From positions 7,745-22,483 of the forward strand of contig DFYV01000118.1 of assembly GCA_002383425.1 (NCBI GenBank): a stretch of DNA of 14,739 bases. Direction: 5' to 3'. This document shows positions 6,446 through 14,060 of this stretch, piece by piece. Each line of letters opens with the position of its first letter. The stretch's first letter is position 1. The notes beneath the pieces are model-generated. The model was not told where the DNA came from. It was given only the letters and a program-made list of their open reading frames with translations, and did no database searches. Source of the stretch: Bacteroidales bacterium UBA4073 (lineage in GTDB: Bacteria; Bacteroidota; Bacteroidia; Bacteroidales; Tenuifilaceae). The position numbers were made by a program, and so were the translations under genes.

Positions 6446-7336
6446 ATGATTCTACTTGAAACACCAACCAGCTGGCCTGACTATGAGCTTATCGATAGCG
6501 GCGATGGCGAAAAGCTTGAGCGTTTTGGAACCCAGATTCTGGCACGCCCTGAGCCTCAAGCCATTTGGCGTAAAACATTAATGCAAACCGACTGGGAACG
6601 TATGGCCAACGCCTACTTTGTAAAGAAAAAAGGGAACCGTGAGTATGACAATGAGTGGGGTGAATGGAATAAAAAAAGTAGCTGTAAAGAGCAATGGACT
6701 ATCAGCTACAACTACAAGCAAATGAAACTCAAATTCCGTTTGGGTTTAACATCCTTCAAACATGTTGGCATATTCCCCGAACAGGCAACGAGCTGGAATT
6801 TTATTTTCGATACAGTTCAACAGCTACCTGACAAAAGTCCTTCGGTTTTAAACCTATTTGCATACACCGGTGCAGCATCGTTGGCAGCAATGGCCGCAGG
6901 AGCCGATGTTACACACGTTGATGCAGTAAAGCAAAACATTACATGGTCGCGCGAAAACATGGAGCTCTCCAAGCTCGATGGGATTAGGTGGATTGTGGAC
7001 GATGCCGTGAAATTTGTAGCCCGCGAGGTACGACGAAATAAAACATACCATGGAATAATTCTTGACCCTCCGGCCTATGGCCGAGGCCCCGAAGGCGAAA
7101 AATGGATTCTTGAAGACAACCTTTGTCTCCTGCTCGAAAACTGTAAAAAAATTTTAGCTGAAAAAAACTCCTTCCTGGTACTTAACCTTTACTCCATGGG
7201 TTACTCTCCCATAATTGCCGAAAGCCTAATCAAAAGTATTTTTGAAGTGACCCACTACGAACTTGGTGAACTTTTCGTAACCGATAGAGGAATGCGTAAA
7301 TTACCCCTTGGCGTATTCCTGAGATTAAAAAATTAA
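6446..7336 (+). CDS. RlmI/RlmK-like class I SAM-dependent methyltransferase
   Basis: The product is a 296-residue methyltransferase of the COG1092 type, whose characterised members methylate bases in 23S rRNA. Motif I is NLFAYTG at 136-142 followed by an alanine-rich helix. The acidic ribose-binding residue lies in HVDA (157-160), D185 in VDDA is the likely adenine-site residue, and motif IV is DPPAYGRGP at 207-215. NLYS at 247-250 and a basic RGMRKLPLG segment close the fold. The DPPAYG motif favours a base amino or carbon target in RNA over a protein target. The N-terminal 100 residues lack the PUA domain of E. coli RlmI, as in other Bacteroidota homologues. The start is fixed by an in-frame stop immediately before it. 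The exact target nucleotide is unknown. Confidence 0.85.
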   Translation: MILLETPTSWPDYELIDSGDGEKLERFGTQILARPEPQAIWRKTLMQTDWERMANAYFVKKKGNREYDNEWGEWNKKSSCKEQWTISYNYKQMKLKFRLGLTSFKHVGIFPEQATSWNFIFDTVQQLPDKSPSVLNLFAYTGAASLAAMAAGADVTHVDAVKQNITWSRENMELSKLDGIRWIVDDAVKFVAREVRRNKTYHGIILDPPAYGRGPEGEKWILEDNLCLLLENCKKILAEKNSFLVLNLYSMGYSPIIAESLIKSIFEVTHYELGELFVTDRGMRKLPLGVFLRLKN

Positions 7337-7395
7337 TTTTATCAACAAAAACTAAATGCCAACCCAAAAACACATAATTTTTATCAATATAGTAT

Positions 7396-7424
7396 TACTT
7401 TTGCATTGATATTCCCTATATTTG
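7396..7424 (+). promoter_or_regulatory. Two candidate -7 elements upstream of the SiaC-like gene
   Basis: TACTTTTG (7396-7403) and TATATTTG (7417-7424) both match TAnnTTTG completely, 63 and 42 nt before the ATG at 7467. Neither has a TTTG box at the standard spacing. Either would allow transcription independent of the methyltransferase gene. Confidence 0.45.
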
Positions 7425-7466
7425 TTTTGCGGAAGGTTTCTGAAACTTATTTAAAAACATTGCTGT

Positions 7467-7847
7467 ATGGAATCATTAAAGGTTAACGGTACAAGCCAAT
7501 ATCCTACCATAACACTCGATAAGGATGCAGGTGTTTTTGAGTTTAAGGGGAACTCCCTACCAGAGGATGCAAAAGCATTCTTTGAGCCTGTAATTGCATG
7601 GATCGAAGAGTACGCCAAAAGTCCAAACCCTGAAACGCTTGTCCGCTTTAAAATGATTTACTACAATACTCCCAGCTCAAAAATGCTTTTTCAAGTCCTG
7701 AAACGCTTTGAAAAGATTGCCCAGGATGGGCATAAAATCACCATAGTATGGATGTACAATGAGGATGATATAGATATTAAAGATGCGGGGAAGGATCTCT
7801 CAACCCATATCAAAATTCCCTTCAAGCTTGAATCATATAAAGAGTAA
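7467..7847 (+). CDS. DUF1987 / SiaC-family regulatory phosphoprotein
   Basis: This 126-residue protein matches the DUF1987 family. In Pseudomonas aeruginosa SiaC, a threonine is phosphorylated by the kinase SiaB and dephosphorylated by the PP2C phosphatase SiaA, and unphosphorylated SiaC activates the diguanylate cyclase SiaD. Here the signature segment YYNTPSSKMLFQVL lies at 65-78 and places a threonine at residue 68, the numbered position I recall for SiaC. The C-terminal WMYNEDD (95-101) is also typical. The fold is predicted as alpha/beta like STAS-domain anti-sigma antagonists. No SiaA, SiaB or cyclase gene lies in the window, so the partners must be elsewhere and the output is unknown. 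A bidirectional terminator begins at its stop codon. Confidence 0.85.
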   Translation: MESLKVNGTSQYPTITLDKDAGVFEFKGNSLPEDAKAFFEPVIAWIEEYAKSPNPETLVRFKMIYYNTPSSKMLFQVLKRFEKIAQDGHKITIVWMYNEDDIDIKDAGKDLSTHIKIPFKLESYKE

Positions 7848-7869
7848 AAAAGGCCTTAAAGGCCTTTTT
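7847..7869. terminator. Bidirectional terminator between SiaC-like gene and the secreted-protein cluster
   Basis: AAAAAGGCC at 7847-7855 pairs with GGCCTTTTT at 7861-7869 around a TTAAA loop. The A and T runs provide a U-tract on both strands. It separates convergent genes. Confidence 0.85.
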
Positions 7870-7890
7870 CCATTTACCTTATAGCATTAT

Positions 7891-9186
7891 TTACCAATCG
7901 GTAGTGTAGCTGTGGTTGTAAATCCTATAGGTCTTTAGTTCACCAGAAGCATCCCGGTAATGAATATACCCCGATAGCAACGACAGGGCCTTGCCCGACG
8001 AAGAAGTTTCAGCGGCTTTTAATACTTGGTCGGTGTTAATCTTCAAGGAATGGTTTCCTTTTCCTTGGAACGACTGTCCAATATTTTCAATAACAACAGG
8101 GGAAAATCCCTTCCATTCAAGCACTACCTTTTCAACCACAAAGGGAGAGTCGTACTTTGAACGGATGGTCATGTCAACAATAATGCCATTAACCGTTGCT
8201 TCATCTTTTGAGATGGCGATTATATGGATAGGATCGGTTAAAAAGATAGATGCCTTATTGGCTGCAACATCGAAATAGAAAGGTTTTTGAACGGTTACCC
8301 CACCAAACATGTACTTAACAAGGATGTTGTTCTCAGGATCCTCGTAACAATTTTCGTAGTTATACTTAATTTCCACATTATCGGGATTGTTGATTACGGA
8401 GGTAATACGCGCACATTCCGACTTAATGGTAGGTTTTTTAGCCGTTGAAATGGCACGCCCATTCAACCTTAGGTAATACTTAAGCTCGCCAAGGTTGCTT
8501 TCCAGCTCAACAAGTTCGATGGAGCCAAGAAGTGATTTATACCGGGTAATCCCAAGGTTGCACTGATCAACCCTCCCGTCCATGAAGTAATCCTTTAGAG
8601 AACTTAACTCTGCAATGTTTTTTTCAATCTGCTCAACCGATTCAACCTTATCAACCTGTTCCAGCAAATCCTCCATCTGTTGCGTTAGCTCCCTGTCGCG
8701 CATCTTAAAGTCAAACACCAACATTTTAAGTTCGCTTTCAGCAAACGGGTATTTAATATGGTAAATAAAGTAAACCGATTTATCGGCTCGCTGACGTTTT
8801 TCCCAGTAAAACTCGCTAACCTTTGATATTGATATACCCTGAAGGAACGGAACTTTCCCCGACTGGGTGGTGGTAGATGTTGCAAATTTTTCCAGGAATT
8901 GGGACACGTTACTGTTAACCATCGACTCTTCTTTTCGAATTTCCGAGCTTGCCTTCACGTTCTCAGCAACAGATGAAACTATTTGTGCTTTTACATTCGA
9001 AAGAGCATTTTGCTGGGCATCCTGAGCGGTTGGGCCAGTTCCGGCCACTATGATAAAGTCCTTTTCCAAACCATTCACCCATTTGGGTTGTTTTCCGCTT
9101 TTCTCCAGTAGTTTATCCTGAGCAAAAGTTAAACTTACAACACCCAGAATGGATAAAGCAAGAAGTAATATCTTTTTCATACTCAT
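7891..9186 (-). CDS. Exported LPP20-like protein with C-terminal beta-rich region (431 aa)
   Basis: A signal peptide spans about 1-22 (ends TFAQ), so the mature protein is probably periplasmic or outer-membrane associated. Residues 33-150 resemble the LPP20 domain: PKWV at 34-37, VAGTG at 47-51, then an alanine/asparagine-rich helix (AQDAQQNALSNVKAQI). Next is a probable coiled coil at 160-200, rich in Glu, Gln and Leu. The last 200 residues are mostly beta-like and contain a cysteine cluster (C209, C258, C280). Translation could begin at either of two ATGs six bases apart. It is the last gene of the cluster but is cut off from the upstream lipoprotein gene by a strong terminator, so it probably has its own weak promoter (TTTG near 9239, degenerate -7). 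Related in part to the 193-aa lipoprotein. Function unknown. Confidence 0.85.
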   Translation of the reverse strand: MSMKKILLLALSILGVVSLTFAQDKLLEKSGKQPKWVNGLEKDFIIVAGTGPTAQDAQQNALSNVKAQIVSSVAENVKASSEIRKEESMVNSNVSQFLEKFATSTTTQSGKVPFLQGISISKVSEFYWEKRQRADKSVYFIYHIKYPFAESELKMLVFDFKMRDRELTQQMEDLLEQVDKVESVEQIEKNIAELSSLKDYFMDGRVDQCNLGITRYKSLLGSIELVELESNLGELKYYLRLNGRAISTAKKPTIKSECARITSVINNPDNVEIKYNYENCYEDPENNILVKYMFGGVTVQKPFYFDVAANKASIFLTDPIHIIAISKDEATVNGIIVDMTIRSKYDSPFVVEKVVLEWKGFSPVVIENIGQSFQGKGNHSLKINTDQVLKAAETSSSGKALSLLSGYIHYRDASGELKTYRIYNHSYTTDW

Positions 9187-9195
9187 GTATTTTTA

Positions 9196-9207
9196 CCCCA
9201 AAAGGGG
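9196..9207. promoter_or_regulatory. Perfect 12-bp palindrome before the 431-aa gene
   Basis: CCCCAAAAGGGG lies 9 bp upstream of the start codon of the 431-aa gene, within its probable leader. It could form a small hairpin near the ribosome-binding region or be an operator. No direct evidence distinguishes these or excludes chance. Confidence 0.3.
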
Positions 9208-9242
9208 ATTGGCAAGTAAAAATTAATTTATGCGATTACAAA

Positions 9243-9274
9243 AACAGCAACCCCAAAAAACTGGGGCTGCTGTT
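9243..9274 (-). terminator. Terminator after the LPP20-like lipoprotein gene
   Basis: On the minus strand, AACAGCAGCCCC pairs over 12 bp with GGGGTTGCTGTT (one G-T pair) around an 8-nt loop, followed by TTTG. It lies 18 bp after the stop of the 193-aa gene and ends the main operon. Some read-through into the 431-aa gene is possible. Confidence 0.85.
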
Positions 9275-9291
9275 AAATACGATTAGGAGTA

Positions 9292-9873
9292 TTACGGGCG
9301 TTCCTTAGCCATTTTATCCATTTCCTCGTTGAATACCTGCTCGAATTTCATCTTATCGTAATCGAGCTGTAGCTTCTGATCCTTCGAAATGCGGTCCTTA
9401 ATGTTGTTCAGAACCTGATCTTTAGGAACCTGAAGTGCATTGAACACCTGGTAACGGCCATCCTTATTGAAGGTTTTAGTGCAAACAACTTCAACGTTAT
9501 TCAGCTCCTGGTTGACAACCTCACGGGTCATCTGTTCAAACTTCTGCTCAAATTCCATGGCATCGCCAACCTGACGTTCGTTAACATAACGGTCGGCAAC
9601 AGACTTCATGGTCGTGCTAATACTACGTGAGAGGTTGGTTTGAGCGTCGATTCGAGCTTTGCTCTTGGCTGTACTCAGATCGGTGCTAATCCCATTACCT
9701 GTTCCACGGAAATAATTGGCATCGGTGTGGAACTCATCGTCGCTACAGGGTACGTTTACCTCTTTTCCTAAAGAATCGTCAGCCACCTTTTTTGAACCAC
9801 CGCAGCTAGCCAGCATAAAAGCGAAGGTAAAAGCACTGGCAACCATTAATAGATTTCTCATTTTCATAGACAT
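9292..9873 (-). CDS. LPP20-like lipoprotein (193 aa)
   Basis: The signal sequence ends in the lipobox LASC, with cysteine 24 as the lipid site, followed by a GGSKK tether, so the protein is membrane-anchored in the envelope. Residues 45-150 fit the LPP20 pattern: FRGTGNG at 55-61, then a long alanine-rich helix (STAKSKARIDAQTNL, 67-81), a charged helical stretch (95-125), and a closing strand with YQVFNALQVP (141-150). The C-terminal 40 residues are highly charged and helical. LPP20 relatives include Vibrio FlgP, an outer-membrane ring lipoprotein, but no flagellar gene is near. Two start ATGs are possible six bases apart. It follows the 323-aa gene by 53 bp and precedes a terminator. Confidence 0.85.
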   Translation of the reverse strand: MSMKMRNLLMVASAFTFAFMLASCGGSKKVADDSLGKEVNVPCSDDEFHTDANYFRGTGNGISTDLSTAKSKARIDAQTNLSRSISTTMKSVADRYVNERQVGDAMEFEQKFEQMTREVVNQELNNVEVVCTKTFNKDGRYQVFNALQVPKDQVLNNIKDRISKDQKLQLDYDKMKFEQVFNEEMDKMAKERP

Positions 9874-9926
9874 TCAGTTTTTAGTTAGACTTAAAATCAA
9901 GTATTTGTTAAAATTAATCAAAAGAA

Positions 9927-10898
9927 TTATTTTTTCTGGTAAAGCCAACTCCAATCCCAATTGAAGTGGGGGGCAGCTCCCCAGTATGCCCATGATACAG
10001 CAATTTCCTTGCCAGCCTGTATCATCATTTTATCTTTTTCAATGGAATCGTCGTACTGTTTCATTTTAAACTCCCAAACATTAGCGCCATCGGCCAGCAT
10101 TTTTTGGGTGATCTCATCGGTTAAACGAACTGCATCGGCATAGCAATCCATGTCGGGAGTAATTTTACCTAAGTATTCTGCAGCCTTATCGGCATTCATA
10201 TTTGCCCATGCAGCCTTGGCCCCTGCCATATACTCGGTACACTTGTAGTTAGCGTACTGCTTGTAAATTTCCATGGACAAATCCATGCTTTTATCAAAGC
10301 ACTCCCGGCACACATCGGGGACAGAAAGCAATACGAAAAGAGCTTCTTCGAATTTTTGCTGACCAGCAAGGGCTTGTGCGCCTTTTAGCACAACATCGCA
10401 CTGGGAGTTGTAGTATTCCACAATTTTCTCCTTGCCAGTTTCAATGAACCCTTTGAACTGCCCGGCTTTTACATTAATATTCTTCAGTGCCTGAATATAT
10501 GCCTTATCTTCGGTTTGGCCAACCCCTTTTACCGCAATGTTGGTTTGGCTGAAGATGTTTTGACTTGCGGCATCCACAATGTAAAAGGTAACATCCAGAT
10601 TCACCGCATGCATGGGTGGAGCTGTGGGAGTAATTTCCTTGCTTATTTCAGTAACCAGGGGAACAATACAAAATCGTGGGTTTGCAGCAGTGGCTCCCAA
10701 GCCATTCTGGGTAGCTATCTGGCTCATTTTATTTACCAGCATTTGCCTTGCCCCCTCGGGAATACCCGTGGCCTGGTCAGGTACTATTGCTGCCAGCGCA
10801 ATTCGACCCAGATCATCGGTTTTACCCTGGCTGTTCTGTGCGCTAAGGTTTAACCCTAAACCTAAAAACGCAGCTAAAAGAATTGTAATTTTTTTCAT
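9927..10898 (-). CDS. Exported protein with CsgG/TolB-N-like start and helical repeats (323 aa)
   Basis: I recognise this as a conserved, uncharacterised Bacteroidota family but cannot name it. A signal peptide ends at about LSAQ (18-21). Residues 30-150 read as an alpha/beta domain: a strand with LAAIVPD (35-41), an amphipathic helix (GARQMLVNKMSQIATQNG), strands around FCIVPLV and LDVTFYIVD, then KGVGQT followed by an alanine-rich helix. That order resembles CsgG/TolB-N-type domains; this is inference. Residues 155-260 look like TPR-type helices with a CREC pair (197-200) and further cysteines at 167, 220 and 252. The C terminus (303-319) is unusually aromatic with five tryptophans. The gene lies 10 bp after the DUF6175 gene and is clearly co-transcribed with it. 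Confidence 0.8.
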   Translation of the reverse strand: MKKITILLAAFLGLGLNLSAQNSQGKTDDLGRIALAAIVPDQATGIPEGARQMLVNKMSQIATQNGLGATAANPRFCIVPLVTEISKEITPTAPPMHAVNLDVTFYIVDAASQNIFSQTNIAVKGVGQTEDKAYIQALKNINVKAGQFKGFIETGKEKIVEYYNSQCDVVLKGAQALAGQQKFEEALFVLLSVPDVCRECFDKSMDLSMEIYKQYANYKCTEYMAGAKAAWANMNADKAAEYLGKITPDMDCYADAVRLTDEITQKMLADGANVWEFKMKQYDDSIEKDKMMIQAGKEIAVSWAYWGAAPHFNWDWSWLYQKK

Positions 10899-10908
10899 GA
10901 CTTCAGTT

Positions 10909-11868
10909 TTACTTTTCGCCGAGTATTAGCCATGCTTCACCCAAACCCCTCAGGTAAAGTTTTGATGGTATGCCCAAGCCATTAAGGTACTTGCGCAAAT
11001 CGCTAACAAAGGAACGGGTATCAACAGCGCGTTGGCGGCCTTTATCGTCAGTGCGCATCATGGGAATACGAACCTGTTCAAATTTCATGAAGTTTTCAGA
11101 AGCATCGGAAAGGCTGAAACGGCCCTCAACACAATTATCGTAAAACCAGTCTTCGATAATTTCGGTGAGCTCTTTACCATCGCTGCCGAACTCCGACTCA
11201 AGGTTCTCACCCCAATTACTCCAAACCTTAATTTGCACCTTAACTTCACGGCCGTTAGCAAACATATCCTCAAAATGGCGCATCAGGCCAGCGTTATAGT
11301 TGTCCATGTGGCTGAGGACGGCTTCCTCCAATAATAGTTCAGGGGAAGCGGCGGTAGATGGACTGCCAGCGCCAGCTACTCCTGAAACCTGTTTAGCAGT
11401 ATATGCATCGAGACCTTTAAGGTTAAATACGATGTACTTTTGTGGCCCCTGACGTTTCACTTCAAAATCAAGGTCCATTATAATATCGGCCTTAGCAACA
11501 CGTTTTAATGCATCGATAGGGCTTTCGGCCATCTCCGAACCACTCGATGAACTTGTCAGCATTGACGATTCGGCCCGTTCCTGCTCCAGATTCTTAAGTT
11601 CCTGTTCTAGATCCTTAAGAGGAAAACCCCTGTCGGCCATTATTTGGCCCATTTTGGTTATTACCAAACGTAAATCGGGATCGGTTTGGAGAGCAGTTTT
11701 ATAATCAGGAAGAACCTGTTTCATGCCCTGGTTATTAAACTCAAACTTGTATCCACGGCTAATGCAGTACTGATCGCTGGGGACAACCATTATTGTAGGC
11801 TTTTTGGCTTGTCCAAATGCTAGTACAGCAAAGGCAAGCAACGAAATTGAGGTTAGTAGTCGTTTCAT
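10909..11868 (-). CDS. DUF6175 family exported protein (319 aa)
   Basis: A signal peptide covers about 1-20 (ends AFGQ). The mature N terminus carries the family signature KPTIMVVPSD (23-31 region), then MADRGFPLKDLE (77-88), a low-complexity serine stretch (101-112), and AKADIIMDLDFEV (126-137). Residues 150-200 contain GLDAYTAKQVSG and an acidic alanine-rich helix. The C-terminal third has ELTEIIEDWFYDN (233-245) and the FEQVRIPM strand (263-270). The pattern of an envelope-factor start ('name the value, then a helix of MADRGF') is like CsgG-related proteins that sense or assemble at the outer membrane, but the family is uncharacterised as far as I know. Spacing of 14 bp to the gene before and 10 bp to the gene after shows a tight operon. 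Confidence 0.85.
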   Translation of the reverse strand: MKRLLTSISLLAFAVLAFGQAKKPTIMVVPSDQYCISRGYKFEFNNQGMKQVLPDYKTALQTDPDLRLVITKMGQIMADRGFPLKDLEQELKNLEQERAESSMLTSSSSGSEMAESPIDALKRVAKADIIMDLDFEVKRQGPQKYIVFNLKGLDAYTAKQVSGVAGAGSPSTAASPELLLEEAVLSHMDNYNAGLMRHFEDMFANGREVKVQIKVWSNWGENLESEFGSDGKELTEIIEDWFYDNCVEGRFSLSDASENFMKFEQVRIPMMRTDDKGRQRAVDTRSFVSDLRKYLNGLGIPSKLYLRGLGEAWLILGEK

Positions 11869-11882
11869 ATCACCATCATGTA

Positions 11883-12404
11883 TTAGAATCCTGAATCCAA
11901 ACGACGCGCAATGCCATCGGCTTCAAGTTGTTTGCGTAAAGCATCGTACATAACCTGAACGTAGATAGCTACCTTGTAACCCTTCTTCATTTTAATTCGA
12001 TCCTCACCCGAGGGGTCAGCATCGTTGGTTACAGCAATGTACTGCAAAAACTTACCGCCTACCTGGAAAAAATTATCGAAGTAGTCGGCATGGATTTGCT
12101 CAGCATTAGGCTGCGAACAGATGGGTGGAGTTGGAGCCGAACCAGCACCACCGGGTAAACCCTTGAAGATGCAAGCAGCAACAGCAGCTTCCTTAGCATT
12201 CATAACTGCAGCGCCAACATCCTTGCCGTAGCCCCATACCTTAAAAACTTTTGTGCCATCCTGTCCAACACCAACAGGCTCAATTTCGTAGTTATACTGG
12301 CTGTTCCATAAAATCTTCCGCTCCTTGCGGGTTTGTGCGCTGGCTGGTAAAACCATTACCACTGAAAGCACAGCAACTGTAATACCTAATAATACTTTTC
12401 TCAT
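11883..12404 (-). CDS. Small periplasmic protein with LPP20-like motif (173 aa)
   Basis: A classical signal peptide ends ASA at 21-23, with cleavage before QTRKE. No lipobox is present. Residues 35-80 show FKVWGYGKDV (54-63) followed by an alanine-rich helix (NAKEAAVAACIF). This mirrors the GxG-plus-helix element of the two LPP20-like proteins in the same cluster. A glycine/proline loop (82-98) and two cysteines (C78, C96), possibly disulphide-bonded, follow. The C-terminal half has FLQYIAVTN, an acidic turn, KGYKVAIYVQVMYDALRKQL and a short tail. The gene sits 21 bp after the 544-aa gene and 14 bp before the DUF6175 gene. I do not recognise a named family. Confidence 0.8.
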   Translation of the reverse strand: MRKVLLGITVAVLSVVMVLPASAQTRKERKILWNSQYNYEIEPVGVGQDGTKVFKVWGYGKDVGAAVMNAKEAAVAACIFKGLPGGAGSAPTPPICSQPNAEQIHADYFDNFFQVGGKFLQYIAVTNDADPSGEDRIKMKKGYKVAIYVQVMYDALRKQLEADGIARRLDSGF

Positions 12405-12425
12405 ATACCTTTTACTATTTAAGAG

Positions 12426-14060
12426 TTAAAACATAAACTTTACACCAAACATGGTTGCCATTCCTTCCCTACTAGGGAATATATCGGTCCAGATTAAACC
12501 AGTATCGCCATTATCGTCTTCGGCGTTACTAATAAATGAATAGGAACCGATGCCACCCATAAGCTGAATGTTGTGCTTCAAATTTAGTGCCAAATTTGCA
12601 CCTGCTTTCAGGTAAAGTACCTTAAGACTACCATTAGTGAAGTCGGTGTGGCTTGCCTGCTCCTGTCCTATCCCAATGTAAGGTCGCAGCTCAACATTGC
12701 GGGTTAGCATGAACCCTTTAGCCACTCCTGCCCCGTAGTGTAAGAAACTAATACCTTCATAGGTCGTAAAACCAATTTCATAGTCTTTAGCCTGAACTCC
12801 CCCCTCTGCGTAAGCAAATAGCGCCTTTATACCTACAAATCGTCCTAAACGGACATCGGCACGGCCATATACACCGCCAACCTCGCCGGCTTCATAGCCC
12901 AAAAGCAGCTCAGCTCCCTTGTCGTTTTGTTGGCGTAGCAGGTATCCTTCATGTAACTTTCGACCTGCAGTCTGGTAGAATTTTGATGTAGGCATTTCGC
13001 CCTTGGCAATCTGCCGGTTGTCGGCAATTTTACTGGTTGCCCTAATCACTCCCCTGAAATTGGGTTCAGCGCTATTGGTCTTTTCGTTATACACATACTC
13101 GTATGCAAAATAGCGGTGGTCGCACTTTAGCCCTTCCTTTAAGCCAATCTTTACCCGAATAGGGTTAACCTGATGTATAGTTGTTTTGACCATAAAGTCC
13201 TCATGCTTCATTTCGAGATAGTAAAGGCTTTCGTCGTAACCTTTTTGAACCAACTCCTGAAAGAGTTGCTCTTCAGTTTTTTGTTTTATGAATCTACCAA
13301 GCTGGGAATCCTCGGTAGGTTGAGAAGCTGTTATGGGAACAGTAGTTTTAGTAACGAAAGTGATGGGGATATTTAGCTCCTGAAATTTCTTGTTCTTTTC
13401 TTCCCTAACCTGTGGGGAGTCTTCAGGATAAATCCAGCAATCGTACAGGGCATTTTGTACATCCTGATTATAGTTAACCTTGAATAGGTAGCCGTTTACC
13501 GTTGCTTTCCAACCCTTAGTATCTTTAACTTTTGCCTCTCTTAAATTCACAATACTCTGATAATCGAGTACCATGATATAGCTTCGTTCAATAAGCCGGT
13601 TCCCGTAATCTTTCAGTGCGCTTTCACCACGCTTGGTTGCCTGTGCCTTAATATACGCTGCATCGGTAGCATTGAACATACCTCTGTCGAAAATAAGGTC
13701 AAGGTCCATTGAACCGTCGTCCTTACGGTTGTACCACCTGCTAACAATTGCCTTACTCACCCCTTTTTGCATCAGGAAGCCTTCAACTGCCTTGGCAGGA
13801 TCAACTGAAGCATCAGCCCGGTTAAAAGGGGAATCAAAAATTAAAAAATCGAGGTTGTTGTCGTAATACTTGTCCGTAAGCTTTACCTGTGGAAATTTTG
13901 CTTCAACATCGGAGGCATAATTTTCACCCGGGAACTTCATGTAAAATAGGGTAATAGAACTCCGGTCGTAAGTTGAAGGAATCCGATTACTTTCTTGAAC
14001 ATCCTGTGCATAGGTACTTACACTAAGTATTAGTGCCATAAGTAAATGTCCATGTTTCAT
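12426..14060 (-). CDS. Exported protein with probable C-terminal outer-membrane beta-barrel (544 aa)
   Basis: This is the first gene of the cluster. The signal peptide ends near STYAQ (15-19). The N-terminal region (30-170) is a soluble domain with SSITLFYMKFP (34-44), DKYYD (63-67), IVSRWYNR (105-112), DRGMFNATDA (125-134) and YIMVLDY (161-167). I recall this pattern in uncharacterised Bacteroidota proteins. A second soluble region (180-375) is mixed alpha/beta. From about 384 the sequence changes to short alternating strands with aromatic girdles (LLLGYEAGEVGGVYGRADVR, LRPYIGIGQE, VLYLKAGANLALNL) and ends in FGVKFMF with a terminal phenylalanine, as in small outer-membrane barrels. I infer it anchors the complex in the outer membrane. 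The start ATG fits the signal peptide. Confidence 0.82.
   Translation of the reverse strand: MKHGHLLMALILSVSTYAQDVQESNRIPSTYDRSSITLFYMKFPGENYASDVEAKFPQVKLTDKYYDNNLDFLIFDSPFNRADASVDPAKAVEGFLMQKGVSKAIVSRWYNRKDDGSMDLDLIFDRGMFNATDAAYIKAQATKRGESALKDYGNRLIERSYIMVLDYQSIVNLREAKVKDTKGWKATVNGYLFKVNYNQDVQNALYDCWIYPEDSPQVREEKNKKFQELNIPITFVTKTTVPITASQPTEDSQLGRFIKQKTEEQLFQELVQKGYDESLYYLEMKHEDFMVKTTIHQVNPIRVKIGLKEGLKCDHRYFAYEYVYNEKTNSAEPNFRGVIRATSKIADNRQIAKGEMPTSKFYQTAGRKLHEGYLLRQQNDKGAELLLGYEAGEVGGVYGRADVRLGRFVGIKALFAYAEGGVQAKDYEIGFTTYEGISFLHYGAGVAKGFMLTRNVELRPYIGIGQEQASHTDFTNGSLKVLYLKAGANLALNLKHNIQLMGGIGSYSFISNAEDDNGDTGLIWTDIFPSREGMATMFGVKFMF

Noticed and set aside
9292..9873. Flagellar FlgP identity for the LPP20-like lipoprotein
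   Set aside because: Only the domain pattern is shared. There are no flagellar genes in the window and the phylum is mostly non-flagellated.
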